A stretch of 64,000 nt of DNA, taken from positions 62,001-126,000 of the forward strand of contig JAHDXO010000014.1 in assembly GCA_023382975.1 (NCBI GenBank), read 5' to 3'. The position numbers and the translations under genes were made by a program. This document shows positions 1-7,793 of the stretch, piece after piece. How positions within the stretch are numbered: the first letter of the stretch is position 1; each line of letters begins with the position of its first letter. The stretch is from Pirellulaceae bacterium (GTDB taxonomy: Bacteria; Planctomycetota; Planctomycetia; Pirellulales; Pirellulaceae). The notes beneath the pieces are model-generated. The model was not told where the DNA came from. It searched no databases and saw only the letters and a list, made by a program, of their open reading frames with translations.

Positions 1-1513
1 CGAGTCGTTCCGCGTAATCCCGGTAGAGATTCACGCACACGAGGTCCGCGTAGCAGGACGCCTCGTCTTCCGGCCTGACGATCTTGGGCAATCCCGCTCG
101 GTGACTGGCGAAGGTCAGCAGTCGGCTGTTGTCGATTCCTCTGACCCATTCCACCATGTCCCTCGTCCACCGCAGTCCCGCCGACGTTTCCGAGGGATAC
201 TCGTTGCCCACGCTCCAGCCGATCACGGAAGGATGATTCCAGTCCCGTTCGATCATCTCCCGCATCTGCGCCTGGAACTTGCTGCGGATCTCTGCCGATT
301 CGAGTTGGGCTTCGGTCAACTGCCAGTTCACCCCCTCCTCGATGATCAACAGCCCATGTTGATCGGCCCAGTCCAGCAAGAGCGGCGAGACGGGATAGTG
401 GCTGATGCGGGAGAGTTCCATGTTCGCCCGCTTCATTTGGCTGAGATCGCGATCGATGACTTCTGGAGGATCCGACGAGCCGTACTCGGGGTGATCCGCG
501 TGGCGGTTGCCGCCTCCCATGCGGATCGGCACGCCGTTCAGCAGTAACCGGCCGTCGCGCGCTTCGATCCGGCGGATCCCGAACGCTACCGGCTCGGCTT
601 CATCCGCCGCAGGTTCATCTGTGCCACCTGTCCAGAGCAGCGTGTGCAATCGGTAGAGCCCTGGATGGTCGGGATCCCACAGGCTTACATGCTCGCGCAA
701 AAGCCGGACACGTGTTTCCACGGAGCGAACCGCGCGCGGTGGAACGACCGTGCTGGCCATCAACTCAGGATACTGCTGCCAGGATAGGTTCCCCTCTTGC
801 TTGCCAGGCAAGGTAAGGGCCAGACCGATCCGAATGGTCGTTGGCTGATCTGAGGCGTTCGCCACCTGGACGGTCGTCTCGATCGTTGCCGTGCCATCTT
901 CGAGGTGCGGGGTGGTGACCACCCGCTGGTTGACGACATGCACTGGGTCGGACAGAACCAAATTGACGGGCCGCACGATTCCGCCATACTCGAACCAGGG
1001 ATAGACCTGCTCCTGCGGTAGCTTGCCGATGCGGGCGCCGGGCAGGGTGGTCGTGTCCCAGGAATTGTCGACCTCCAACGCCAACGAATTCTCGCCCGAC
1101 CAATGAATCACGTCGGTCACATCGAACTGAAACGCGGTATACCCTCCCTCATGCTCGCCTACAGACTGCCCGTTCAGCCATACTCTGGCGCGGTAGAATA
1201 CCCCGCCGAAAACCAGCCTCGCATGCCGTTTGACAGAGCCGGGCGGCAGCGAGAACGTCCGCCGATACCAGGCAGTGCCCGTGAAAGGAAAACGAGGATC
1301 CACGTTCCAGCAATGCGGAACGACGACCTCGGGCCAATTCTGCACCTTGCACCCGGGCTGATGCCAGCCGTTTTGCTGACCGCACTCCACTGGGTCGATG
1401 GCAAATCGCCAGGGCCCGTTCAGGTCCACGCGATCTCTTGCGAAACCGGCGACTGCAGTAGCCGATAGAAAGAGAATGGCTGCCAGTCCTGCATGACGGG
1501 GAAGTGTGTTCAT
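1..1513 (-). CDS. Glycoside hydrolase family 2 protein, secreted (3' end beyond left edge)
   Basis: Translating the minus strand from the ATG at 1513 gives a signal peptide (MNTLPRHAGLAAILFLSATA) followed by a GH2 layout. There is a jelly-roll sugar-binding domain (WYRRTFSLPPGS, then RVWLNGQSVGEHEGGY), an immunoglobulin-like middle domain, and the start of the TIM barrel with GGGNRHADHPEYG. The motif GWSVGNEYPS carries the Asn-Glu pair that in GH2 holds the acid/base glutamate. The reading frame is open to the window edge, so the nucleophile region and C-terminus are missing. Family members are beta-galactosidases, beta-glucuronidases or beta-mannosidases; the substrate cannot be decided here. 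Export suggests a role in extracellular or periplasmic polysaccharide breakdown, in line with the other glycosidases in the window. Confidence 0.88.
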   Translation of the reverse strand, partial: MNTLPRHAGLAAILFLSATAVAGFARDRVDLNGPWRFAIDPVECGQQNGWHQPGCKVQNWPEVVVPHCWNVDPRFPFTGTAWYRRTFSLPPGSVKRHARLVFGGVFYRARVWLNGQSVGEHEGGYTAFQFDVTDVIHWSGENSLALEVDNSWDTTTLPGARIGKLPQEQVYPWFEYGGIVRPVNLVLSDPVHVVNQRVVTTPHLEDGTATIETTVQVANASDQPTTIRIGLALTLPGKQEGNLSWQQYPELMASTVVPPRAVRSVETRVRLLREHVSLWDPDHPGLYRLHTLLWTGGTDEPAADEAEPVAFGIRRIEARDGRLLLNGVPIRMGGGNRHADHPEYGSSDPPEVIDRDLSQMKRANMELSRISHYPVSPLLLDWADQHGLLIIEEGVNWQLTEAQLESAEIRSKFQAQMREMIERDWNHPSVIGWSVGNEYPSETSAGLRWTRDMVEWVRGIDNSRLLTFASHRAGLPKIVRPEDEASCYADLVCVNLYRDYAERL

Positions 1514-1614
1514 TCCAGGGGCCCGAAAAAGGTGCCGACTTAGTGGAGGCACGCAATTGGGATGATACCAAACGGCCGTCTCGCATGCCATTTGGCCTTG
1601 AGAAGCGAGTGCCA

Positions 1615-1743
1615 TTTCGGCAAGCTCGCGTGAAGTCGCGGCGGGGGTTGGGATAGACTGGCGGTCGATTTTGTCCTGGGGGTGGAGGACGACCGATGAG
1701 CGCGATGACGAAGGGACGAGCCGCGGTTCGGCTGCGCCCGGCG
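1615..1743 (+). repeat. Direct repeat copy 1 (mobile-element leader remnant)
   Basis: About 129 bp beginning TTTCGGCAAGCTCGCGTGAA matches 7652-7780 with only scattered differences. It covers a leader plus the first codons (MSAMTKGRAAVRLR) of a small gene. The match ends abruptly after CGGTTCGGCTGCGC. Two copies with the same left part and different right parts suggest decayed mobile elements of one family. Confidence 0.75.
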
Positions 1744-2045
1744 AAGCGGGAATTTGAACGCTGGCGGCGGGCGTGTTGCGAGTCTGGACGCATTCCTACG
1801 AAATTGTGGCTGCTGGCTGGGGAGGTGGCCGAGGCACTTGGCGTCGAGGAGGCGGCTCGCCAATTGCAGGTTCCCGCCGAGCGACTGCGGCAATGGGGCG
1901 AATAGCTGGGGCTGGACAGCGGTCCGCCGAAGTCGGTCGCGACGGACTTCGGCGAGCTGTCGCCGCTGCCCTGAGGGCCGCCCGGCGAATAGCGATTCAC
2001 GAAGGATTCAAAGCCATGTTCACGGCTGGCGGAAGACGAAGAACT
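1696..2045 (+). pseudogene. Remnant of a small helix-turn-helix gene of a mobile element
   Basis: An ATG at 1696 opens a reading frame for a basic peptide with a helix-turn-helix-like stretch (AGEVAEALGVEEAARQLQVP). It stops at TAG 1903-1905. The same frame continues past that stop with GPPKSVATDFGELSPLP before further stops, which looks like coding sequence broken by a nonsense mutation. Such small ORFs often precede IS transposase genes, but no transposase follows before the sigma factor at 2137. The leader is duplicated near 7652. The exact IS family cannot be named from this fragment. The rest of the 1514-2136 gap holds no other gene that I can see. Confidence 0.5.
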
Positions 2046-2136
2046 AGGCGAGTTCAGGCCACTTCCGTCGTGACGCGAATTGGCGCGGCGATTCCCTGAC
2101 CGGATAATCAACGGGAAGGGATTGATCCGGTCGAAC

Positions 2137-2748
2137 ATGAATGACACGTCGCTAAGTTTACTCGCCCGCCTACGGGGCTCGCCCGAATCCGAAGCTTGGA
2201 ATCGGCTCGTCGACCTGTATGCGCCGTTAATCAGAGCCTGGCTGCGGAAATACGACGTCCAAGACAGCGATGCTGACGATCTGGTGCAAGAGGTGTTGCT
2301 GGCCGTATCGAAGGATCTCAACAAGTTCGAGCACGGTGGGCAGCCCGGCGTTTTTCGCGGGTGGCTCAAGGCGATACTTGTCAATCGGCTACGCAAGTTC
2401 TGGCGGGCGCGGGATCGTCGTCCTCAGGCTCGCGGCGACTCGGATCTCGACGCCCGACTGGCGCAACTGGACGACCCGGCCAGCGAACTGAGCCAGATCT
2501 GGAATCGGCAGCACGACCAGTACGTGCTGCGACAACTGCTGGCCCTCGCCGAACCGCATTTTGCTGCCAAAACGTGGAAGGCATTCTGCCGGGTGGCGTT
2601 GGACGGGGCTCCGCCGGATGTTGTCGCCGAAGAAATGGGAATTTCTCGGAATGCCGTGATCATCGCTAAGTGTCGTGTTCTCAGCATGTTACGTCAGCAG
2701 TCCGAGGGGCTGATCGAATCTTCTTCCGGTTTTTTCGCGAACCGCTGA
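2137..2748 (+). CDS. ECF-type RNA polymerase sigma factor
   Basis: The 203-residue product has sigma-70 region 2 near its N-terminus (DADDLVQEVLLAV, then GVFRGWLKAILVNRLRKFWR) and a region 4 helix-turn-helix near residues 145-185 (VVAEEMGISRNAVIIAKCRV). It would direct RNA polymerase to a small regulon. ATG 2137 is preferred because homology to region 2 begins just after it; an in-frame upstream extension to 2080 is basic and unlike the family. It heads a plus-strand series of closely packed genes running to 6633, starting with an anti-sigma-like zinc-finger gene, so it probably controls that operon. In planctomycetes this sigma type is often followed by a kinase carrying an N-terminal anti-sigma domain; here only the zinc finger part follows. 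Confidence 0.85.
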   Translation: MNDTSLSLLARLRGSPESEAWNRLVDLYAPLIRAWLRKYDVQDSDADDLVQEVLLAVSKDLNKFEHGGQPGVFRGWLKAILVNRLRKFWRARDRRPQARGDSDLDARLAQLDDPASELSQIWNRQHDQYVLRQLLALAEPHFAAKTWKAFCRVALDGAPPDVVAEEMGISRNAVIIAKCRVLSMLRQQSEGLIESSSGFFANR

Positions 2749-2871
2749 AATCATTGACGGCGATCGGGTCTTGGTAGTTGGCGGCCCATCATTCGTTTCC
2801 CTCCGGCCGGGTGATGAGCGTCCGCATAGAATCGACAGGGTGACCAGAAACCATTTTCACAGGCTTTTCCC

Positions 2872-3216
2872 ATGCCCGAACAAACGACGCACCCAAGCCA
2901 GGCAGCATTGGCTGCCTACAACCTGGGTCAACTACCGCCCGAGGAAGCCGCCGCCATCGAGAATCACATCGCCGAGTGCGAGCGTTGCTGTGAGACCACC
3001 TATCTTGTTCGCCGTATTGAGCACGTGCTCAAGTCTGACGGCATCTACGCCGAATGGACAACGACATACAACCCAACGATCGACGTTGAAATCACGGACA
3101 AGATACTCGAATTTGATCAGCCGTCTCTGCCAGGCGCCGATGACAATGTTGACGTTTCCGGCCAGACCAGAGCGGAGGACCAACAATCCCGGCATATCGA
3201 AAGTGTCTCGAGATGA
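2872..3216 (+). CDS. Zinc-finger anti-sigma-like protein, possibly truncated
   Basis: The 114-residue product opens with a helical segment and an HxxxCxxC-like motif (ENHIAECERCCETT) typical of the zf-HC2 anti-sigma zinc finger. The N-terminal sequence (AALAAYNLGQLPPEEAAAIE) resembles the start of planctomycete proteins in which this finger is fused to a Ser/Thr kinase. No kinase sequence follows: the remaining about 65 residues are acidic and unassigned. It has no membrane segment of its own. The stop overlaps the ATG of the next small membrane gene by ATGA, suggesting coupled translation. The likely role is binding and restraining the sigma factor encoded 123 bp upstream; that is inferred from domain and position. 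Confidence 0.7.
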   Translation: MPEQTTHPSQAALAAYNLGQLPPEEAAAIENHIAECERCCETTYLVRRIEHVLKSDGIYAEWTTTYNPTIDVEITDKILEFDQPSLPGADDNVDVSGQTRAEDQQSRHIESVSR

Positions 3217-3380
3217 AACATCGCTCAAGAAGACGTACGCCCCGAAGATTCAACGGATGCCGGGGCACGAGTTCCGTCGCCGCTCATGCCGAGCAGTTCG
3301 CTGACGCGGGAATTGTCGTACTGGTCATTGCTGGCGTGCTTTTCGTCGCAGAGTACATCAGGTGTCAGAAGGATTCATGA
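3213..3380 (+). CDS. Small single-span membrane protein (55 aa)
   Basis: ATG 3213 overlaps the TGA of the zinc-finger gene (ATGA 3213-3216), and the frame stays open to TGA 3378-3380. The product has a very basic N-terminus (MKHRSRRRTPRRF), a short linker and one strongly hydrophobic span (AGIVVLVIAGVLFVAEYI), then RCQKDS. The positive-inside rule places the N-terminus in the cytoplasm. The next gene starts only 7 bp later. It may be the membrane anchor or partner of the soluble zinc-finger protein, so that the two together act as a split membrane anti-sigma factor. That role is inference; the coupling and the membrane span are visible in the sequence. Confidence 0.6.
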   Translation: MKHRSRRRTPRRFNGCRGTSSVAAHAEQFADAGIVVLVIAGVLFVAEYIRCQKDS

Positions 3381-3387
3381 GACGCAG

Positions 3388-4044
3388 ATGATTCGTTGGA
3401 TCAATATCATTCTCGTTCTGGCGGCGTTGTACGGCGCGTACCTTGCCGTGAGCGAGGAACAACTTCGTCGAGAATTGTCCGTACAGCACCGAACCTTGGC
3501 TGCCGAAACCGGCTACCTCGACATCACGGATCCCGACAAGGTCCACGTCGTGGCGCTGCCATCGGAAGATCCGCTGCACTTTCGATGGCGGATATACTTG
3601 CCGGCCAATTACGAAGCGATGTGGCAAACAAACAACTGGGGAGAGGACGGTAACACGTCAACCGGTCCCGCCGAGAACTTCATCGCTCAAGTCCGTTTTC
3701 GAGAGAATGAATCTGGTTACGTGATGGTTTTTCGTGACATGAAAATCGGAGGCGTAGGCTCGGTGGGCGGCCCCGAGTTGCAGACGTTGCTGTCCGGAAA
3801 ATGGGATCAAATCGAGCGCGTGCAGCTTGGTGCGAATGGACCGGTCGTGGTTGAACCTGATGAGGTGGCGACGCTGTTGCAATTGCGGATGCCGGAGTCG
3901 ATGGCCAGCGAGGCTGAATCGGTGCTCCCAGAGGCCTGGGGTCGCAACTACGTTCCTGTGGTGTACGAAGTGCGATTTGGAACGAAGGAGGCGTGGGAGG
4001 CCGCAGGCGATGCTACGTCAATCTCCGGAGCGCGGGGCCGATGA
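3388..4044 (+). CDS. Single-span membrane protein of the sigma operon, unknown function
   Basis: ATG 3388 gives a 218-residue product with an N-terminal membrane span ([20 protein letters not shown]), a short helical neck ([19 protein letters not shown]), and an extracytoplasmic domain starting [16 protein letters not shown] similar pattern of neck, xPDxxxVVxLP and a later WxxxLP occurs in the next protein, so the two look like paralogues. The C-terminal part ends near [15 protein letters not shown]. The last four bases overlap the next start (ATGA). I recognise no named family. Position and topology suggest a surface or periplasmic component that belongs with the ECF sigma factor. Confidence 0.75.
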   Translation: MIRWINIILVLAALYGAYLAVSEEQLRRELSVQHRTLAAETGYLDITDPDKVHVVALPSEDPLHFRWRIYLPANYEAMWQTNNWGEDGNTSTGPAENFIAQVRFRENESGYVMVFRDMKIGGVGSVGGPELQTLLSGKWDQIERVQLGANGPVVVEPDEVATLLQLRMPESMASEAESVLPEAWGRNYVPVVYEVRFGTKEAWEAAGDATSISGARGR

Positions 4045-4754
4045 ATCAGCGTAACATGGATTTCCGGATTGATGTGGACGCGGTCGCGGACTCTGCCGCC
4101 AAGAAAGGGAAGTGGCGCCGATTTCGGCCGCGTTGGGATCTGCTGACGCTGATGCTCCTGGCGGCGGCGGTCTGTACGTGGACTCTGTATTATCGCTTGT
4201 GTCACGACAATGCGCGCCTGCACGTCGGGATTCAAACGATGAAGGATCAGTCTCGAAAACTCCGTATCGAGCATCCGGATCGCCTGGCGGTGGTGCGATT
4301 ACCGGAGAGTTGGTACGACGAAACAAAATGGGACGTCGCGCTTCCGAGCGAGGAAGCGGTGGCTGCCGGGGGCGCCCGCTACAAACTGTGCTTGGCTACG
4401 CGGGAAATCGACTTACCGAAAAAAGGATTCCCGCCGGCCGCGGGATTCGTCCTGCCGCCCGGGCGACACCAAATCGAGCTCAAAACGGTACGCAAACGGA
4501 CAGGATGGAACATCGTCGCTTTGCTTGATGATCAGGCCGTGATTGACATCCGCGAGCCCGCTGATTGGGATCCCGGCCATGGCGGAGCCGGTAGTGGTGC
4601 GTCGTGGGAGCGCCCCTATCAACCTGGCAGCGTTACTCAGGCAGTCCCGCTGTACCACGAAGTGTTTACGATGGACACGGACCGCAGTCCTTCGGAAGGG
4701 CCTTCCAATGGTGTGCTGTTGTGGTTGCAGCCGCTGATGGATATCGACCAATGA
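4041..4754 (+). CDS. Single-span membrane protein, paralogue of the preceding gene
   Basis: ATG 4041 (ATGA overlap with the previous stop) gives 237 residues. A roughly 30-residue basic cytoplasmic segment ([12 protein letters not shown]) precedes a span ([18 protein letters not shown]), a helical neck and a soluble domain with [14 protein letters not shown] and [10 protein letters not shown]. These align by eye with [11 protein letters not shown] and [10 protein letters not shown] of the upstream protein. The C-terminal [10 protein letters not shown] corresponds to VVYEVRFG there. No enzymatic motif is visible. The next gene again starts within the stop codon, so this is part of one translational unit. 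Confidence 0.75.
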   Translation: MNQRNMDFRIDVDAVADSAAKKGKWRRFRPRWDLLTLMLLAAAVCTWTLYYRLCHDNARLHVGIQTMKDQSRKLRIEHPDRLAVVRLPESWYDETKWDVALPSEEAVAAGGARYKLCLATREIDLPKKGFPPAAGFVLPPGRHQIELKTVRKRTGWNIVALLDDQAVIDIREPADWDPGHGGAGSGASWERPYQPGSVTQAVPLYHEVFTMDTDRSPSEGPSNGVLLWLQPLMDIDQ

Positions 4755-5212
4755 AATGCTCCCGACTCATCGCTGTGGTTGTCCTGCTCGCTGCCAGCGC
4801 CGTTTTGCTGTGGGCTGTGTTACCTTCACCACCGCGATTAACAATTCAGATCCATGGTTCTCCCGCTGCGAACATCACGGTGACGGACTACCAGGCCATG
4901 TTACCTCGCAAGACGGATTCGACCGGCAGCATCACCATCGAGGGCGATCCAGAAAAACAACACGGAGTTCTCGTTCCGATGCAAGGTGGTACCCATCGAC
5001 AGGTCCCTTTTCCAGTCAAGGGACACGCGACCGTAGATTTGCGCAAGCGATATGTCCGACGGACGACGGTGTACTATGATTACGGTGTCGTGCGGAGTGA
5101 AGAGACGACGGAACAATTCGATCTGACTGACGAAGAGGTTGCGGCAATCGAGGCCGGAGAGACCACCACAGAACAAGTGCAGCAGGCCATTCGTGACGAG
5201 GCAGGGCCATGA
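4751..5212 (+). CDS. Membrane-anchored or secreted protein of the sigma operon, unknown function
   Basis: ATG 4751 lies in the ATGA overlap with the upstream stop. The 153-residue product starts with a signal peptide or anchor ([19 protein letters not shown]), followed by a small beta-rich domain that resembles carboxypeptidase-regulatory or Cna-B-like folds in its pattern ([20 protein letters not shown]). The C-terminal 40 residues are acidic and helical ([20 protein letters not shown]). No catalytic motif is seen. The stop overlaps the start of the pentapeptide-repeat gene by four bases. The function is unknown; context ties it to the sigma-controlled envelope operon. Confidence 0.72.
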   Translation: MKCSRLIAVVVLLAASAVLLWAVLPSPPRLTIQIHGSPAANITVTDYQAMLPRKTDSTGSITIEGDPEKQHGVLVPMQGGTHRQVPFPVKGHATVDLRKRYVRRTTVYYDYGVVRSEETTEQFDLTDEEVAAIEAGETTTEQVQQAIRDEAGP

Positions 5213-6633
5213 AATTCAGCGTCGACAATTCGAAAGCCCGGGGCCTGAGGCATGTCCTGTTCGGCGCGCTGCTGGGTATGCTGGCAACCACGCTGGGCGC
5301 CCCCGTGGCCCATGGCGAGAAGCCTACTCGGGAAGAGGTCGTCGCTTATGTGGACGAGTGCATCAGCGCGCGCAGGAAGATGGATCTGATGGGACGATTC
5401 GGCACGGACTACTCTGGGCTCCACCTCCATGGCGTGGACTTTCGAGCAGCCAGCGTCACCGCTCGCGGGGAATTCAGGCCCGACCTGCAGACGATTCTTC
5501 GCGATGCGAATTTCAGAAACTGCAATCTTCAGGGGGCCAACTTCCGAGGGGCGATCCTCGACGGCGCCGACTTCACCGGAGCCGACCTGACAGACGCCAA
5601 TTTCGAATTCGCCAGTTTGCGCAAGGTGACTCTGCGAAACGCCAACCTGACGGGAACCCGATTTTTCTACAGCAATCTCGCAGAGGCGAAACTCCCTGGC
5701 CTCGATCTCTCGCGCAGCGATGTCACGGGGGCGAGTTTTCCGGGCGCGGACCTCTCGGGCTGCAGGCTAGCGGGCACCACGTTTCACTTCACATGGGAGG
5801 TCAACTGGCAAGAGGCGGATTTGAGTAACGCCGACCTGCGTGGCCTGACGTTCCGCCATTCGAACTTCCGAGACGCCAACCTGCGTTCGGCGGACCTGTC
5901 GGGTTGTGACCTCAAGTACTCCGATTTCTCGGGCGCCAATCTGCAGGACGCCAATCTCACCAATGCCCAAGTTGGGGCGGCCGTGCTTGACAACGTGCGA
6001 GGGACCAGCGACGCCGAGATGCTAAGACTCACCAACGCCGCTTGGCGATTCGAGCAGAAATTGAGAGTCGTCGCCTTCCTCGATTCGTTCGCTTTCCCGA
6101 TGCTACTGATACTGTTTACCCCGGCGATCTTGATCGTAGCGCGACGGCGATGGAGGCGTACGCCGCCTGATGCTCCCGCCAGGTTTCAGTTTCGTCTGTC
6201 GTCCCTGCTGCTGCTTACCACCGTGATTGCCAGTTTCGTCGGCGTCGCTGTGTTGTCCCCGACGGGCGCCTACTCGTACGCGATGTTTGGCGCGTTCTAC
6301 ATGATGATTGCCGAAGTCGTCCGCGGGCGCGCCAGCCGAAGACTATCCGTCGGCTTGCTGGCCGCCGCACTGGTTTATGTGCTGTTGAATTGGGCCCTGT
6401 ACTTCATTGTAGGCCTGGTAGATGCACTCGCTTTCTTTGATCCGCCATTCATGATCGGTGTGATCTTTGTCGGTCCCCTGTTGGCGATTGGCGGCGCCAT
6501 CGCGGCCGCGATCATTGCAGGGCGGGACAAGCTGCGTGTTCTCGCGCCATCCCTGGTTGGATTTGGCGTTTGGATGATCGGAGTCGGTTTGGCCAATGTC
6601 TGGCTAATTGGCGAGATTTCGGGGAGCGTGTGA
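5209..6633 (+). CDS. Pentapeptide-repeat protein with C-terminal membrane domain
   Basis: The 474-residue protein begins with a signal-like segment (HVLFGALLGMLATTLGAPVA). Residues roughly 100-270 form A(D/N)LxX pentapeptide repeats, for example ANFRGAILDGADFTGADLTD and ANLRSADLSGCDLKYSDFSG, which fold as a right-handed quadrilateral beta-helix. From about residue 290 several hydrophobic spans follow (FAFPMLLILFTPAILIVARR and later segments), ending with MIGVGLANVWLIGEI. The repeats would therefore lie outside the cytoplasm if the signal is real. The start overlaps the previous stop (ATGA). It is the last gene of the tight run. Its role is unknown; a scaffold at the membrane is plausible. Confidence 0.85.
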   Translation: MKFSVDNSKARGLRHVLFGALLGMLATTLGAPVAHGEKPTREEVVAYVDECISARRKMDLMGRFGTDYSGLHLHGVDFRAASVTARGEFRPDLQTILRDANFRNCNLQGANFRGAILDGADFTGADLTDANFEFASLRKVTLRNANLTGTRFFYSNLAEAKLPGLDLSRSDVTGASFPGADLSGCRLAGTTFHFTWEVNWQEADLSNADLRGLTFRHSNFRDANLRSADLSGCDLKYSDFSGANLQDANLTNAQVGAAVLDNVRGTSDAEMLRLTNAAWRFEQKLRVVAFLDSFAFPMLLILFTPAILIVARRRWRRTPPDAPARFQFRLSSLLLLTTVIASFVGVAVLSPTGAYSYAMFGAFYMMIAEVVRGRASRRLSVGLLAAALVYVLLNWALYFIVGLVDALAFFDPPFMIGVIFVGPLLAIGGAIAAAIIAGRDKLRVLAPSLVGFGVWMIGVGLANVWLIGEISGSV

Positions 6634-6708
6634 GCGCGATGAAAGCTGCAAAATGACATCCCAATCAGGAAGAATGAAAGGGGTTGACGCTTGCTCGGAA
6701 GTGACTCT

Positions 6709-7698
6709 ATGAACTCGAATTGTCAAGTCATTTGGTCAGACGACTTCGACTCGAGCCGATGCCGAATTCCGGCGAACATCGGCACACCGACGCTGATTCC
6801 AGGCTGTCTGGGAATCGCATTCGCGACGCTCCTTGGAAGCTGGCCGTTTCTGTTGTCGGCATTTTTCTACTTCGGTATGCGGGATGCCGTCAGAATGCAT
6901 GACGAGTTCGATTGGTTTGTCCTGAGTCCTTTGCTATTCCTAGGCATCTTTCTCTTTCCGATCGCTGCCTTCGTGTTCTACAGGAGCATCCTGCTTCTGC
7001 GCGGTCGCACGGAGATCGTTCTCGATGCTGAGAATTTGCGCGTGATTAGGAAGGCTGGTCAGCTTTGGTCGACCCGTGGCTGCAAGTTGTCCCAACTTGG
7101 CGGGTTTCGCAGGGAGGATCCGGCAGGAGAAAGATATGGACTCGCCGGTGGCCTTTCGAACCTGGTCGCCGTCAAGAAGAACGGTCGCACCTTTCGTCTG
7201 CTTCGCATGGTCCCCGACGGGATCAACAAGCAACTGATCGGGGAGCTATCCGCGAGGATCGAACGGCTCACGGGCCGAGCAGACTTGACGGGCGCCGACA
7301 GGATCCTGGCCGAGGACCTTGACGCCGAGGTCATTTTGGATGATTCCTTGGCGATTGGGCCAAGACAGGGCAAGCCGATCGGAAGCAACCTCGCCATCGA
7401 ACAGCGAGACAATGAACTCACCATCCACATGCATCCGCTCGGTTTCCAGAAGTCGGAGAGCTTTCGCGTCCTAGTGACCGTCATGGTCTTGCTCGCGGTC
7501 CACTTTTTCCTCACCGTAACCCTGGTTCCCATGCAGAAGACACGAGAGGAAACCATGACACTGCAACGCGATATCTCGGTGGTCGCCATTCTCGTTGCGG
7601 CCGGCGTATCGCCCGCAGCAGATCCAATCCGACCTCGGATCGACGGTGTTTTTTCGGCAAGCTCGCGTGAAGTCGGGGCGGATGTTGGGATAGACTGA
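6709..7698 (+). CDS. Multi-span membrane protein with a chimeric C-terminus
   Basis: ATG 6709 (MNSNCQVIWSDD) is preferred over an upstream TTG at 6691. The 329-residue product has two N-terminal hydrophobic regions (LIPGCLGIAFATLLGSWPFL and SPLLFLGIFLFPIAAFVFY), a soluble middle part that begins GRTEIVLDAENLRVIRK in the manner of PH-like membrane protein domains, and a further span near residue 260 (LVTVMVLLAVHFFLTVTLV). The final 15 or so residues (GVFSASSREVGADVGID) are encoded by the repeat at 7652-7780, so the native 3' end was replaced by mobile-element DNA. It lies 75 bp after the pentapeptide gene and may be its former operon partner. Function unknown. Confidence 0.7.
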   Translation: MNSNCQVIWSDDFDSSRCRIPANIGTPTLIPGCLGIAFATLLGSWPFLLSAFFYFGMRDAVRMHDEFDWFVLSPLLFLGIFLFPIAAFVFYRSILLLRGRTEIVLDAENLRVIRKAGQLWSTRGCKLSQLGGFRREDPAGERYGLAGGLSNLVAVKKNGRTFRLLRMVPDGINKQLIGELSARIERLTGRADLTGADRILAEDLDAEVILDDSLAIGPRQGKPIGSNLAIEQRDNELTIHMHPLGFQKSESFRVLVTVMVLLAVHFFLTVTLVPMQKTREETMTLQRDISVVAILVAAGVSPAADPIRPRIDGVFSASSREVGADVGID

Positions 7699-7780
7699 CG
7701 GTCGATTCTCGACTGGCGGGTGGAGGACGACCGATGAGCGCGATGACGAAGGGACGAGCCGCGGTTCGGCTGCGCGCGGC
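7652..7780 (+). repeat. Direct repeat copy 2 (mobile-element leader remnant)
   Basis: This is the second copy of the 129-bp element at 1615-1743, again carrying a leader and MSAMTKGRAAVRLR. It begins inside the 3' end of the membrane protein gene and ends 14 bp before the stop of the convergent PhoD-like gene. After CGGTTCGGCTGCGC the sequence no longer matches copy 1, so everything downstream in the element was lost here. Confidence 0.75.
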
Positions 7781-7793
7781 GCGTCATGCGATT

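Noticed and set aside
1149-2396. 415-residue minus-strand open frame
   Set aside because: It runs antisense to the sigma factor and in another frame of the GH2 gene; composition is Arg/Ser-rich shadow sequence without domain motifs.
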